In this document: piece after piece, positions 21,312 to 32,030 of the stretch
Position numbering within the stretch: position 1 is the first letter of the stretch
How the letters are laid out: each line of letters starts with the position of its first letter
NCBI GenBank assembly: GCA_021927905.1
Contig: BLLK01000020.1
Location: 1,550,001 to 1,614,000 of the forward strand
Direction: 5' to 3'
Source of the DNA: Chaetoceros tenuissimus
Taxonomy: Eukaryota; Bacillariophyta; Thalassiosirophyceae; Chaetocerotales; Chaetocerotaceae
DNA length: 64,000 nt
Position numbers and translations under genes: made by a program
The notes under the pieces: generated by a model
What the model was told of the DNA's origin: nothing
What the model saw: only the letters and a program-made list of their open reading frames with translations
Databases searched by the model: none

Positions 21312-23346
21312 ATGGCATCACAAGTATCTGCAGCCCAAGCCATGGGCGTTCAAGTCAGCAAAACGCACCACGAAACTCAACGCGTTGAACCAAGTAACGA
21401 TTCCTTTTCCCAGATCCAAAGGGTAAAAGATAATGGCGATGGAACATTTCTTTTATCGAGCATCCGAACCGTAAGTAGCCATATAGTCTTTCTCTGTGGA
21501 GAGTTTGAAGTAAGATATGTTAACTATTTGATGACAGTCTTACTACATTATAAACTCATAGCTTAGATAGTCGGGTTGATTTTGGATTACTAACAGATAG
21601 TTGTAACTTTAGGGTAATGAGAAAAGTACCGATATTCTTGATAAAGCGGTTCCTTTCTTAAAGAATATATCCAATGATTTAATCTATTGGAGTTTTACAA
21701 CAAGTTTTTGGATCTTTTTATTGGCTAGTATCATTGCTTTTGGAGTCATTACTTCATTTTTTGCATTCATGATTATAGCGTTTGTGGACAGAGCGCCCTC
21801 GTGTGTAAGTCCGAATATATCAGAGTTGGCATTCACTGGAAAGTTCAACGACGCACTACATTTGAGTTGGACTACATTTACAACGTAAGTTTGATCATGA
21901 TTTTAGATTTGGAAAGGAAAGGAAGAGGAATTCACTTATCTCTCTCATCTGAATAGAGTTGGATATGGTTTGATTTCACCGGCTACTGGAGGACACTTCT
22001 TAGACGATGATGCAGGTCCAGAAAACTTTGACGAAGAAGGACGCTGTCTTTTGGTAGGATTCTTACTGAGCTTCGAATCTTTATTCGGTGTAATCTTTGC
22101 TGGATTCTGCAGCGCAGTGTTATTTGGAAAGCTTACGTCTTTCCAATCAAATGCGAAAATTATATTTTCTGACATCATGACTGTTTCTCTTGGAGATGAA
22201 GTCAATGTAGTAGTGAATAAAGATACCCAAAAGGTTGAAACGCTTGTAGTGGATGAGGACGAAAGTATTGTTATTACGGAGAATCAAGAAATTGTTACAA
22301 AGTATGAGTGTCCTAGAGTAACTTTCCGTATGTTGAACGAGTTACATGCTACTGCCACTGGAGAGATTGTCGATGCAAGCATTAGTACCGTTGCAACTAT
22401 TGACGCTAGAAATGGACTAGAAAAAATGAAAGGCGAGCGTGTTTTCAAAGGGGCAATGCAGCAATCCATTCACGAAGAAACTGATTTGCTTCATTTTTCC
22501 AATAAAATTGGTATTGCCACTGTGCAAGGAGTGAAAGGAGTGACAAAGGTTGTTGGTAAGGGAGCAAGCGCAGTTGGAAAAGGCGCAAGTGTCGTTACGA
22601 AGGGTGCGAAAAAGGGAGTACATGTAGTAGGAAAAGGCGTAGATAGTATTCTGAAACCAATCGCTAATACTGTCCGTTTCAAGTCTAGTGAAATGGATTC
22701 TAGTCGAAGTAGTACAAATGCTGGTTCCGAAACCTCCTTACAAACTAGCGAAATCCCAGATAGATCTGCGCTCATGTCTAGATTTGCTTCTGTGAAAATC
22801 ATGGGAACAGATTGTCCACAACAAGCTGATGAAATGGAGAGTCCGAACCTCATTTTTGCAACGATTGATGTTGAACCTGCAACCCATCCTTTCTTCTCCA
22901 CAACTTGGGTGGTGTCGCATGTGCTTGATGCAAGATCACCATTGTTGACAAAAGAGGCAAGAAAGGCAATTAGAAAAGAAGGAGGATATTGGCCGAAAGG
23001 ACTATATAACAAGGAGGGGTTAGAAAATGCAATTGACTTCGATCAATTCCTTATATCTTTTGAAGGCCAAAGTAAATCTACAGGCCAAACAGTTTATGAA
23101 CAACATATTTTCACTAAAGAAGACTTGAAGTGTGGTTGGGAGTTCAAAAGCGTTCTGATGCGTAATCCCGACGGTAGTATTTTTGTTAGAGTCGGAGATG
23201 TCAATTTAATCAAGAAGCAGCAAAAACCATTCTCACAATACGATTCCTCGCTTTTGAAGACTAAATCTTCTGTCTCAAAGTTCAAAGTGGACAATTTAGG
23301 AACTGAGAACAAAGGAAATGGCCTTGAAATAAGCAATGGAGACTAG
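21312..23346 (+). CDS. Inward-rectifier-like K+ channel, 3 exons
   Basis: Predicted tetrameric K+ channel subunit of the Kir type. Exons 21312-21470, 21613-21884 and 21957-23346 give 606 aa in frame. The second intron splits the selectivity filter: joining restores TTFTTVGYG (filter TVGYG about residues 144-148). TM1 lies in exon 2 (FWIFLLASIIAFGVITSFF), then the pore helix (DALHLSWTTF). TM2 follows in exon 3 (LLVGFLLSFESLFGVIFAGF) after a 22-residue acidic insert. The cytoplasmic domain has Kir-like CPRVTFRMLNELH and VDASIS strands, split by a Gly/Lys/Val repeat insert at about 335-374. A second cytoplasmic half (DPHPFFSTTWVVSHVLDARSPL-like) follows. Ion selectivity is inferred from the filter. 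Confidence 0.85.
22525..22647 (+). repeat. Heptad-like KGA/VGKG coding repeat in channel gene
   Basis: Encodes a run of short repeats (VTKVVG, KGASAVG, KGASVVT, KGAKKGVHVVG, KGVDS) with period near 7 residues, inserted in the channel's cytoplasmic domain. Such Lys-Gly-Val repeats form amphipathic helices in some lipid-binding proteins. Confidence 0.6.
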
Positions 23347-23409
23347 GTTTATTACATCTCCCATTTTGATAACATTTACATAATATTGATGAGTCCTACT
23401 TTATAATGC

Positions 23410-25294
23410 TTATCTCTTCTTCGAGTCTTGATCCCATATGGCCTGAAGGCGTTCGGGTGCATTGCCACTGACCAGGCACCCAACTTCAACCAATGGGAAG
23501 CATTCATCAAGGGTCTTTACATCATTGTTATGAACTCTTCGCATGATATCGCATCCAGTGACACTATTAACACTTTCATGCCCCATAGCTCCTACTAGTT
23601 CACATGCAGATTCTACTGTCTTCTTATGAAAATTGTACACTCGTGCTGCTTTGTCTTCTGGATCTAATCCGTGCATCAATTCTTTCTTTGTTGTTGCTAT
23701 GCCAGTAGGGCAGCGATTCGTATTACATTTTAGAGCTTGAATACATCCCAACGAGAGCATGAAACCTCTAGCCGAATTACAAATATCTGCACCAAGAGCT
23801 AGATTCTTAACGAGTGAAAATCCATTTGATACCTTACCAGATGCAATAATTTTAACCTTGTCCTTTAGACCGGAGCCAACCAGTAAATTTCGAACTGTGA
23901 CCAACCCTTCTTCCAACGGAAGCCCTAAATTATCTGAGAACTCTTGTGGCGCTGCACCAGTACCACTAATTGAAACATCAGAATCTTACTCTATCGGAAA
24001 CTCAATGAAAATGCTATTGGAAGACTTACCCCTCTGCTCCATCAACAGTTATGAAGTCAACTCCTGTATTTGCATTTACCATTGCTTTACACAGTGCAGC
24101 AACTTCGGACGGATTTCCAACACACATTTTGATACCGATTGGTAGACCATCGCTCAATTCTCTTAGCATTGCCACAAACTGCACCAGTTCTTCGGGATTG
24201 CTAAATGCCGAATGACTAGAAGGAGAATGACAATCGCCTTCTGGTGGGAAAGGTAACTTTCGAGCATCAGCGATTTCCTTAGTGATTTTATTTTTTGGCA
24301 ATAGCCCTCCATGTCCTGGCTTTGCTCCCTGACTAATCTTTATTTCAATCATTTTAATTTGACCATTTGCATCATTTAAAGTTGCTTTGAACATGTCTGC
24401 ATCAAATTTACGATCGGCACCAGATCCAATACCACATCCGAAATAGCCTGTTCCAATATTCCATACAAGATCACCACCATTTTTCCTATGAAAGGTTGAT
24501 ACCCCACCTTCGCCTGTATTATGATAAAAGTTGCCATAGAATGCTCCAGCATTCAATGATAATATGGCATTCTCAGAGATTGCACCATAACTCATGGCAG
24601 ACACATTTAAAATACTTGCTGAATATGGCTGTTTACATCCCCATGATTCAGTGCCAATAGTATGCCTCGCATTCTCCAAAGGAATATGTTTTGGCCACAT
24701 GCTATGACATGCCCATTCTACATTATCTGCATAGAGATTCTTTCTAGTACCAAATGGAAGAGTTGCATCTACATTTTTGGCTCTTTGGTAAACTTCTGCA
24801 CGTTGCATTCTATTAAATGGCTTCCCATCATCATCTGATTCAACAATGTATTGGCGCAACTCTGGCCTTATTGTTTCAAGCACATAACGTAGATTACCAA
24901 TGACTGGATAATTTCGTCGAATAGCATGTTGGCTTTGTTTGATATCATTTTCACCAATGTAAAAGTATCCAGCTGTCATCATTGTCAAGAGTGCACTGGG
25001 GATACTTGTTGTAGCAAGTAAAGAATCACATGTAGCGGCAGTGAGTGCTCCAGTAAGAAATGCGCTTGATGCTAAACCATAACCTACTTTTCTGTACACT
25101 GTTCGATTCCATCCCTCAATGAAATCTGGGAAAGAATGACCCACATATGCATTGACACGGTCGGTTTTCCAATGGTCTTTGTCTGTCGGCCTCTGCTCTG
25201 TTGCAAATGCCCTTATAAATCGCTTGCTTCGCTGGCAGTTTCGCGAAAAGTTTTTCAATCTTGATGCTTGCATTTTTGTTTTTATCCGGTACAT
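23410..25294 (-). CDS. Glutamate-synthase-like FMN/3Fe-4S protein, 2 exons
   Basis: Exons 25294-24030 and 23965-23410 (63-bp intron) give 606 aa. Joining restores VDGAEGGTGAAPQEFSDNLG, the FMN-binding signature of the GltB synthase domain. The 3Fe-4S ligands are complete (C-x5-C-x4-C in CIQALKCNTNRCPTGIAT), as are GEGGVSTFHRKNGGDLVW and KISQGAKPGHGGLLP. No class II glutaminase domain and no C-terminal beta-helix is present, so it is a single-domain relative of ferredoxin- or NAD(P)H-dependent GltS, and may use free ammonia or another substrate. The N-terminus is Arg/Lys/Ser-rich without acids (SRLKNFSRNCQRSKRFIRAF), a mitochondrial-type presequence, followed by two hydrophobic segments (about 75-115). 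A second ATG at 25273 is possible. Confidence 0.85.
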
Positions 25295-25628
25295 CTATGG
25301 ATTGGATTGTTTCTTTGTTGGAGGGGAAGGCAAAGATTCTTCTTCATTCTTCACACTCATTATTGAAAGAGAAGCCGATGTCAGTATCTTTCACGCTGGA
25401 GGGGAGGAAAGGAGAGGGGTGCGATGACATCCTTAGAATAATTATTGCATTTTTGTGATTTCCCGCGTTTTTTCTAGCCATTGAAATCTATTGAAGAGCT
25501 TCTCATCTTTTTTCTTTCTACTCGTACTTCATTTCTTTTTACACCATACTACCCTGCGTTGTAGTGATAAGCATTGATACTTACTTGCATAGGAAATAAT
25601 CGGAATCGAAGTCAATTGATCAGCTTGA
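25295..25628. promoter_or_regulatory. Divergent promoter region
   Basis: 334 bp between the starts at 25294 and 25629. Contains a purine-rich stretch (ggaggggaggaaaggagagggg) near 25400. Presumed shared promoter. Confidence 0.35.
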
Positions 25629-27557
25629 ATGAAAATGGGAGCAACACCGAAAGAAGAAATTGATAGACAGCATGATGCAGCGGTCAAACTTGTGGAGGAA
25701 AATATGTCGTGCGCGCCCAAAGTCAACAGAGGTGAAATTCCATTGAAGTGGAAAACAAGGCCAACTGTAGAAGATCCTTACTATAAAATGATTATCAAGA
25801 CAGAAAAATTAAGTCTAGATGACAAATGCGATCAAAGCGAAACTGCGGATGATGACTCAGATGTAAGCGATCCAAAAGATGGTAGATCAGCAACACCTTC
25901 CAATGATCCTTATCGTTATGAAACTGGGAGTTGCATTTCTTCAAGAGGTCAAGTCGATATATCACACATCGTCAAACTTTTAGATGAAGGATGCCAAGAT
26001 CCTGCTGCTGTCACAATGTCGACCCCAGCAGAGTTGAAATCTCAAAAAGTAAAGTCCAGATCAAACCTATGGGACGAAGTGAATGCAGCTAACAACAATG
26101 TTCACGTCGTAAGACCATCACATGATGCATGGGGAATCAAAAAGATTGTTTTAATTTTCTGTGATGACTTTCTGCAAACTGTCTATGAGATGCCATGGTG
26201 GCATATGAAACCTGATATGAGAAAAGCAATACAACCAGTTTTGGATGCATTGAATGTAGACCCGAAACGAGTTGTACGAATGTTATTTGCAGCCTTGCCA
26301 CCAGGTGTTACAATTCCAGTACACCATGATACTGGAGCATGGGTACAAAAGACGCATAGAGTTCATGTACCTATAGTCGTCGATGATCCTACTAGGGTAT
26401 TATTTCGTTGTGGACCTATTGAATCCATGATGCAACGAGTGGATTGTACTCCCGGACATGTATTCGAAATGAATAATCAGGGCAAGCATGCAGTATCCAA
26501 TTGTCAGGATAAATATCGTGTACATCTCATTCTAGACTATGTCGATGCATCATTTCACATTGATGAACGGATAAAATTATCTCCTGGAGAAATACTGCTT
26601 CAAACTAGAAGATCTATTGATAGACAAAAGGATAAGGGCAAAAGGCCTACTCCATCCTTTATGATTATAGGAGCACAAAAGTCAGGCACTACATCTATTT
26701 ATGACTACCTATCACAGCATCCATTAATAGTCAAGGCAAAAAGAAGAGAAACTCATTGTCTTGATTGGAGATGGAGAACTGATTTGAATACAAAGAAGGA
26801 ACGGCAACAACACTGCCTTTCCTTCTTTTTAGAACGAGAGCTTCGATTTCATCCATCATGTATGACGGGAGACTCTACACCTAGCTACTTATTTGATTCT
26901 TATAGATGTATCCCAAGATTGAAACAAGTCTTTTCCCATGAAATTAAATTCATTGCAATCTTTCGGGATCCTACTAAACGTGCCAAGAGTCATTATGAGA
27001 TGGTAACAAGTGAAGATGGAACTCCAGAACAAATAAAAACACGTGGAGAAGAGTGGCGTGACATGACAATAGAGGAAGTGATTGAACTTGACTTTCAAAA
27101 TATGAAATCAAGTGGAATGATTCCTTACTGGGACATGGAAACCAAAACCATTGATATGAATATCTTTCGTGAGTTTGCTGGAAGTAAAGCTGAAGATGAT
27201 GCTTTCCAACTTTATCTTAAGAATCATGTTCCAATGAACACTGGAAGTCATTCGCTAGTATCAAGAGGAATGTATGAATTACAACTTAGACAATGGATGA
27301 AGGCGTTCCCTGCCAATACATTTTTGGCGCTCAAATTGGAAGATATCAAAACAAATGGTGTCAACGAAGTTATGAAGAAGGTATGGAAACACTTGAAGCT
27401 CCCTCAATTCGATATTGAAGATGATAGTGCGAAGAATACAAGGTCATACAAAAGCGAAATAGATGAGGAGACCAAGAAAATGTTGAATAGATTCTACGAG
27501 CCGCATAATTTGCGTTTAGAAACGTTGCTAGGAAGTGAATGGGCATCTCCATGGTGA
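25629..27557 (+). CDS. Asp/Asn beta-hydroxylase-like domain fused to sulfotransferase
   Basis: 642 aa, no intron. Residues about 200-305 resemble the 2-oxoglutarate/Fe aspartyl-asparaginyl beta-hydroxylase fold: VRMLFAALPPGVTIPVHHDTGAW supplies the first His region, RVHVPIVVDDP follows, and GKHAVSNCQDKYRVHLILDYV supplies the distal His and Arg. From residue about 344 the second domain is a PAPS-dependent sulfotransferase: the 5'-phosphosulfate loop FMIIGAQKSGTTSIYDYLSQ, then the 3'-phosphate segment FIAIFRDPTKRAKSHY. Both look catalytically complete. No signal peptide or membrane helix, although most carbohydrate sulfotransferases are Golgi type II proteins, so location is unclear. Substrates unknown. 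Confidence 0.85.
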   Translation: MKMGATPKEEIDRQHDAAVKLVEENMSCAPKVNRGEIPLKWKTRPTVEDPYYKMIIKTEKLSLDDKCDQSETADDDSDVSDPKDGRSATPSNDPYRYETGSCISSRGQVDISHIVKLLDEGCQDPAAVTMSTPAELKSQKVKSRSNLWDEVNAANNNVHVVRPSHDAWGIKKIVLIFCDDFLQTVYEMPWWHMKPDMRKAIQPVLDALNVDPKRVVRMLFAALPPGVTIPVHHDTGAWVQKTHRVHVPIVVDDPTRVLFRCGPIESMMQRVDCTPGHVFEMNNQGKHAVSNCQDKYRVHLILDYVDASFHIDERIKLSPGEILLQTRRSIDRQKDKGKRPTPSFMIIGAQKSGTTSIYDYLSQHPLIVKAKRRETHCLDWRWRTDLNTKKERQQHCLSFFLERELRFHPSCMTGDSTPSYLFDSYRCIPRLKQVFSHEIKFIAIFRDPTKRAKSHYEMVTSEDGTPEQIKTRGEEWRDMTIEEVIELDFQNMKSSGMIPYWDMETKTIDMNIFREFAGSKAEDDAFQLYLKNHVPMNTGSHSLVSRGMYELQLRQWMKAFPANTFLALKLEDIKTNGVNEVMKKVWKHLKLPQFDIEDDSAKNTRSYKSEIDEETKKMLNRFYEPHNLRLETLLGSEWASPW

Positions 27558-27901
27558 GCGCTAGATGACAGTTTTTAGATATTAAAAAATAAAGAAAGCA
27601 GTTGATTTCGATGTTGCACTAAATATGGTTAAGGATTGAAAATGCTTCGACGAATAGGTAACTGTGACCAATGCTAAGGTCATTGTAAAAGCCATAGTCT
27701 ACTACCAGTCCGACAGAGATATGCTTTCATACTGAACATGTACGTACATCTCTTGCAATAACGACCAACTTTGGTGAAAGTCTCCCCACCCTCTTTTTCT
27801 CCTTTTAGAATTTTTATTTGAATTGAACTAAACATAGACTACGAGTTTCCAAAGCAACCTAATAGGCTGTTCGACCATCAAAAGTATATAGCATCAGAAA
27901 T
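27558..27901. other. Intergenic
   Basis: 344 bp between two plus-strand genes. No gene or strong signal recognised. Confidence 0.45.
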
Positions 27902-29308
27902 ATGAACGGATCATATATACTTGGTTTATTCTTTATATTTGCGGTGTCAATCATCTGGAGTTTTGCCAGTATTCTGGTTGCATGGTTATATGAGACACAA
28001 GACTTTGATTCACCGTTTCTATTGACATACATTGGCTCGAGCCTGTTTGTTGTTTTAATTCCAATGAGACTAATATGGGAGAGAAGGAAAAAATTGTCGA
28101 AATATATAAAGATTGAGTCGAATGATGATGTACTACACTCAGGCTCTACTCATGGTCACATCATTCCTTGGAAATCAAGTTCTAGAAATGAAGTTGGGAT
28201 CAGTATGAGAGGTCGACGACGAGTCTCGACACCCGATCTGGCAGAAAGTCTCTCAAGTTCTAACTTGACACAGTCCAAGTTCGAAATAAGAAGTCGGGCG
28301 AGATCGCGATCATCTTCGCCAATCAGATCACAAGATGTAGAACGAGAATTGGATATGGAGGGAGAAAGCACAAGACTTACTCCTTCTTCTCCGTCCTCTT
28401 TTTCGTTTGATAATGATGTGAGCTTTTCATCACCAAATTATCTCTTGTCACATCAGGATCACATTCAAATGGCTTTGAAAATTGCACCATTATGGTTTAT
28501 ATCGAATTATTCCTACAATCTTTCCTTGAAATACACAAGCATTACTTCATCGACGGTATTATCTTCCACAGGCTCGGTATTTACATTCATCTTCGCCTTG
28601 AGTTGTGGAGATGAAAAATTTACAAAGTGGAAATTTCTTGGAGTAGCCATGTCATTCTGTGGGAGTCTCCTTACAGCCTTGAATGATGCAAATAAATCAC
28701 AAGATGATGATGGATCGAGAAATTCAAGTGAGCTTTGGGGTGACGCTGCTGGGTTGATTAGTGCAGTGGGATATGGAGGCTATACACTACTGGTTAGAAT
28801 TTTGTGTCCAAAGGATGAAAATAGAATGTCTATGCAATTGTTTCTAGGATATGTTGGTTTGATGAATGCTCTATTCATGAGTCCGTTTTTGTTTTGGTCT
28901 TTGGGATCTGCTGGAGGGACTAGCACTGGTGATGATGATGTAAATCAAGCATATGGAAATGGAGATTCTTACAATGCCTCGCAAAAACTGACAGGGTTCA
29001 TTCTATTGTGTCTTATCGTCAAGGGCTTATTAGACAATGTTTTGAGTGATTATCTTTGGGCACGAGCAATCATCTTGACATCAGCCACTGTTGCCACTGT
29101 AGGTTTAGGTCTTACAATTCCGCTTGCTCTATTGAGTGATATTTTTGTAATGGAAAGAACTGATGTGATTAGCGCCGGTAACATTATGGGGGCTTTTCTG
29201 GTGTTAATAGGCTTCGTCTTTGTTAATATTGGAGAAGGGACGGATGAGTCAGCTGAAGAAACATCTTTGCTAGCACAGCAAAGAAATAATCAGAGCGAAA
29301 TTGTTTAA
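27902..29308 (+). CDS. SLC35F-like drug/metabolite transporter
   Basis: 468 aa integral membrane protein. Ten hydrophobic segments fit the EamA/DMT fold: an opening pair (LGLFFIFAVSIIWSFASILV and SPFLLTYIGSSLFVVLI), a ~130-residue Ser/Arg-rich cytosolic loop, then the conserved block ALKIAPLWFISNYSYNLSLK with YTSITSSTVLSSTGSVFTFI, characteristic of the SLC35F5/YML018C group. The remaining helices end in LLSDIFVMERTDVISAGNI and LVLIGFVFVNIGEG. The long loop carries several RSRARSRSSSP phospho-sites by appearance. Substrate unknown; Golgi or vacuolar location is known for relatives and only inferred here. Confidence 0.85.
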   Translation: MNGSYILGLFFIFAVSIIWSFASILVAWLYETQDFDSPFLLTYIGSSLFVVLIPMRLIWERRKKLSKYIKIESNDDVLHSGSTHGHIIPWKSSSRNEVGISMRGRRRVSTPDLAESLSSSNLTQSKFEIRSRARSRSSSPIRSQDVERELDMEGESTRLTPSSPSSFSFDNDVSFSSPNYLLSHQDHIQMALKIAPLWFISNYSYNLSLKYTSITSSTVLSSTGSVFTFIFALSCGDEKFTKWKFLGVAMSFCGSLLTALNDANKSQDDDGSRNSSELWGDAAGLISAVGYGGYTLLVRILCPKDENRMSMQLFLGYVGLMNALFMSPFLFWSLGSAGGTSTGDDDVNQAYGNGDSYNASQKLTGFILLCLIVKGLLDNVLSDYLWARAIILTSATVATVGLGLTIPLALLSDIFVMERTDVISAGNIMGAFLVLIGFVFVNIGEGTDESAEETSLLAQQRNNQSEIV

Positions 29309-29434
29309 AATCAAATGCTTGTAACAAGAAATAGAAGACTGAAGTTTTAACAGATACTTCTGTAATTATGTATTTACATGTAGAAACATATGCTTTATTA
29401 TGTAGCAATCATATCAAGGATAAGATCAAAATAT

Positions 29435-31471
29435 CTAAGCGTCGTTTGCGGGCGAGTGTCCAAAGTTGTAGACTAGTCTCCACATCATCCTTTTATCATC
29501 GACAGATAATGTGAAATTGATTCGCGATCCTACTCTGAACCCAGGTGGAGACAATTTTGCAACGACAGACTTTTGAAGGTCCCCTGGTAAGGTCAATGCC
29601 CGTAACGGATTTCTTACCAAATGAAAATGTTTGGTTATTCTATTGTACATGAACATACCACCTCGATTTTTACCATTTTTCTGAGGAATTGCTGCAGAAC
29701 ACGACTTTAGTTTCAGCCTTCCTTGAGAGGCGGTGTTCAGGCAAAGGCTCTCATCTGCTTGATTCTGTAGCAGGCCTATGGAGTTTAGTTTCCAGTGTTG
29801 GCTTAGATTGTTCTCGGAACAGGGAGATACAACAACTATACTGCCTTCAACAAGAACTGGTGGTTGGAGACAAAGTGGAGAACTTTCAAAGTCTTGCAAG
29901 GATTGGATGCGGAAGAAAGTGCTATCTGGGTCATGATCAAGATAGTTTGCAGCCGAAGCTGTATTATAAGAAGCGCCATTTTGTTCGTGCTCTTGATCAC
30001 TTTCATTTTCTTTCATGTTTACTTTGTCTGTAGTAGTGCCAGCATCGGTGGATACTGGGTAGATTTCAGGCAGCGGTTTGAGTACTTCTTCTACTTCAAA
30101 TTCCTTCGAGTAACAATTGGCATCCTTTGGGACACCACAATTGTCTTTATGGCATTTGCTATTGTAAGTGCATTTGACTCCATCAATGTCACACTCAATT
30201 GGATTGAATATAGCAGCACATAACATTGTTGGTTGGATTTCGGCACAGCATTGGTCAATATTTTCCTGGTTTTCATGGTCATTCTCTGGATCTTCTATGT
30301 CAGTTGGCATTGGTGCAGGTTTGGTGTAGACTTCTAGCTCAACACACTCTGCATCTTCTGGAACATTGCATTTACTCATTTCGCACTTGTTGCTGTAGAT
30401 GCATTCTTGTCCATCCACTTTGCAAACGATTGGTGAGTAATTTGCAGTACAAAACAATTCCTTAGTTGGAACACAGCATTGGTTTACGGTGTCAAGTAAG
30501 CAGCGATCAGAACCAAAGTCGACATACTCATATTCAGAAGTCTCCATGTGCTTCTTAGCCTCCAACTCTTGACTGTGCTCGCCTACTTGAAGATGATGGG
30601 AAGTCATTGGCTTGTCGTCGACAAGAACTTCAAACTTGAAGCTTGCATCACTGCTCGTTGTGGAATCTAGATCCTTTATCTTGAATTGATACTTTCCGCA
30701 CGGAAGACAGTAAGCGTGCTCAAACAAACCAGGAGAGGAGGAGTAGGAATAAGGAATCTTATAGAGTCCTTCGCCAGTGTTTGTATCTTCAATGTACCAA
30801 TAAACTTGATTTGGTGTCGAAGTTGAAACAGATATAGCTACGTGAATATCATCTCCTTTGCACTCCTGTGGGTAGTCTTCCTTATACACAGGTGGAAGAG
30901 GAGTTAAATCTAGAGAAACACATTCCACATCCTTTGAGATGCCACATCTATCTCTCTCGCATGAGTTAGAGAATTCGCACTTTCCACTGCCAACATAACA
31001 AACGATTGGTTCATAGATTTCAGGGCAAAATATCTCTGTGAAGAGTTTAGGGCAACATTGATCCTCGACAATAGGCAATGGTTTCGGTTCGGAAACAGGC
31101 TCTACTGGTTTCGTAATAATTGATGACATCCAGCATTCGACAGTATCATCCAGACCGCACCTACTTTTCATGCATGGATTGTCATATTCACACTCTTCAC
31201 CGCCAACATTACAAGTGATGGGATCGTATTCTTTAGTACAACCTATATCATCTTGTAGATCTGGGCAGCATATGTTGGTAGGTGGTGGCAAAGGGGCCGG
31301 TTTAAGAACCGGTAGAGTGTAGTAAGCTGGTTCAATCAAACCTTCCTCTGGTAAAGAAGATGATACGGTAACCGCATTTCCATCAGCGGCAATATCAGCC
31401 GAGGAACCAATGAAAAATCTGGTGGCTACTAGCAAGTAGGAGAAAGCAAGTTTGGAGCAGTACATTTTCAT
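29435..31471 (-). CDS. Secreted Cys-rich modular protein with ricin-B-like C-terminus
   Basis: 678 aa from ATG 31471 (the frame upstream opens at TTG). A signal peptide (MKMYCSKLAFSYLLVATRFF) is followed by four copies of a ~45-residue Cys-rich module with the pattern CC..x..C..xYxPIxCxVxGxxCxYxNxCxxxxCG, resembling degenerate Kazal domains. Between copies two and three sits a domain containing VYWYIEDTNTGEGLYKIP and AYCLPCGKYQFKIKD. The last ~170 residues (FFRIQSLQDF, LCLQPP, QHWKLNSIGLLQNQADESLCLN) look like a ricin-B/beta-trefoil lectin. The latter two domains recur in the next gene, divergent from a 559-bp intergenic region. Protease inhibition or carbohydrate binding is only suggested by fold resemblance. 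Confidence 0.75.
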   Translation of the reverse strand: MKMYCSKLAFSYLLVATRFFIGSSADIAADGNAVTVSSSLPEEGLIEPAYYTLPVLKPAPLPPPTNICCPDLQDDIGCTKEYDPITCNVGGEECEYDNPCMKSRCGLDDTVECWMSSIITKPVEPVSEPKPLPIVEDQCCPKLFTEIFCPEIYEPIVCYVGSGKCEFSNSCERDRCGISKDVECVSLDLTPLPPVYKEDYPQECKGDDIHVAISVSTSTPNQVYWYIEDTNTGEGLYKIPYSYSSSPGLFEHAYCLPCGKYQFKIKDLDSTTSSDASFKFEVLVDDKPMTSHHLQVGEHSQELEAKKHMETSEYEYVDFGSDRCLLDTVNQCCVPTKELFCTANYSPIVCKVDGQECIYSNKCEMSKCNVPEDAECVELEVYTKPAPMPTDIEDPENDHENQENIDQCCAEIQPTMLCAAIFNPIECDIDGVKCTYNSKCHKDNCGVPKDANCYSKEFEVEEVLKPLPEIYPVSTDAGTTTDKVNMKENESDQEHEQNGASYNTASAANYLDHDPDSTFFRIQSLQDFESSPLCLQPPVLVEGSIVVVSPCSENNLSQHWKLNSIGLLQNQADESLCLNTASQGRLKLKSCSAAIPQKNGKNRGGMFMYNRITKHFHLVRNPLRALTLPGDLQKSVVAKLSPPGFRVGSRINFTLSVDDKRMMWRLVYNFGHSPANDA

Positions 31472-32030
31472 TAATGAATCAAATAATGAAATAAGGAATA
31501 CATGAATGCAAAGTGCGAAGGGTGAGTTCCACTGTTTTGAAAAAGAAGCGTAAATCCACTTTGAAGGAAAGAGGAATTGCATTCCAAAAAAGTAAGAAAG
31601 AAAAAGCGACAAGAGGACATTGCAGTCTTGCCAAAGGACTAATTTTGGTAAAACATGATTTTTTCTAAAATGAACACGATTTTGTAGATTCCTTCACTAT
31701 GCTTATATCTCACTCGATTTGATTGATATAACCTTCATTATAAATGCTCTAGCTTCAGCTTATATTTCCATAATGAACAATTAGTCGGCGCAAGTGAATA
31801 AAGATTCAATAGAGATGAAAATCCTTAACTTCATTATCGAACAAAATAGCCAAAATAGAAGACAATTGGGACTGACTTTTGAAATTTTAAATTGACTTCT
31901 CACCTTGGCTTCGCATCTTTGGGCTTCGCTTCTCGAGTGCTCCTTGAGCGATCACCCAACTTTGATCCACACCCTGTCTCTATTACCTACATAAAACAGC
32001 TACCACCTATCAAGATAAATACAGGCAATA
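31472..32030. promoter_or_regulatory. Divergent promoter between paralogous secreted-protein genes
   Basis: 559 bp between starts at 31471 and 32031. Very AT-rich in the middle. Head-to-head paralogues suggest common control; no element defined. Confidence 0.4.

Noticed and set aside
23410-23916. Separate 168-aa gene
   Set aside because: It is the second exon of the glutamate-synthase-like gene; splicing restores the GAEGGTGAAP signature.
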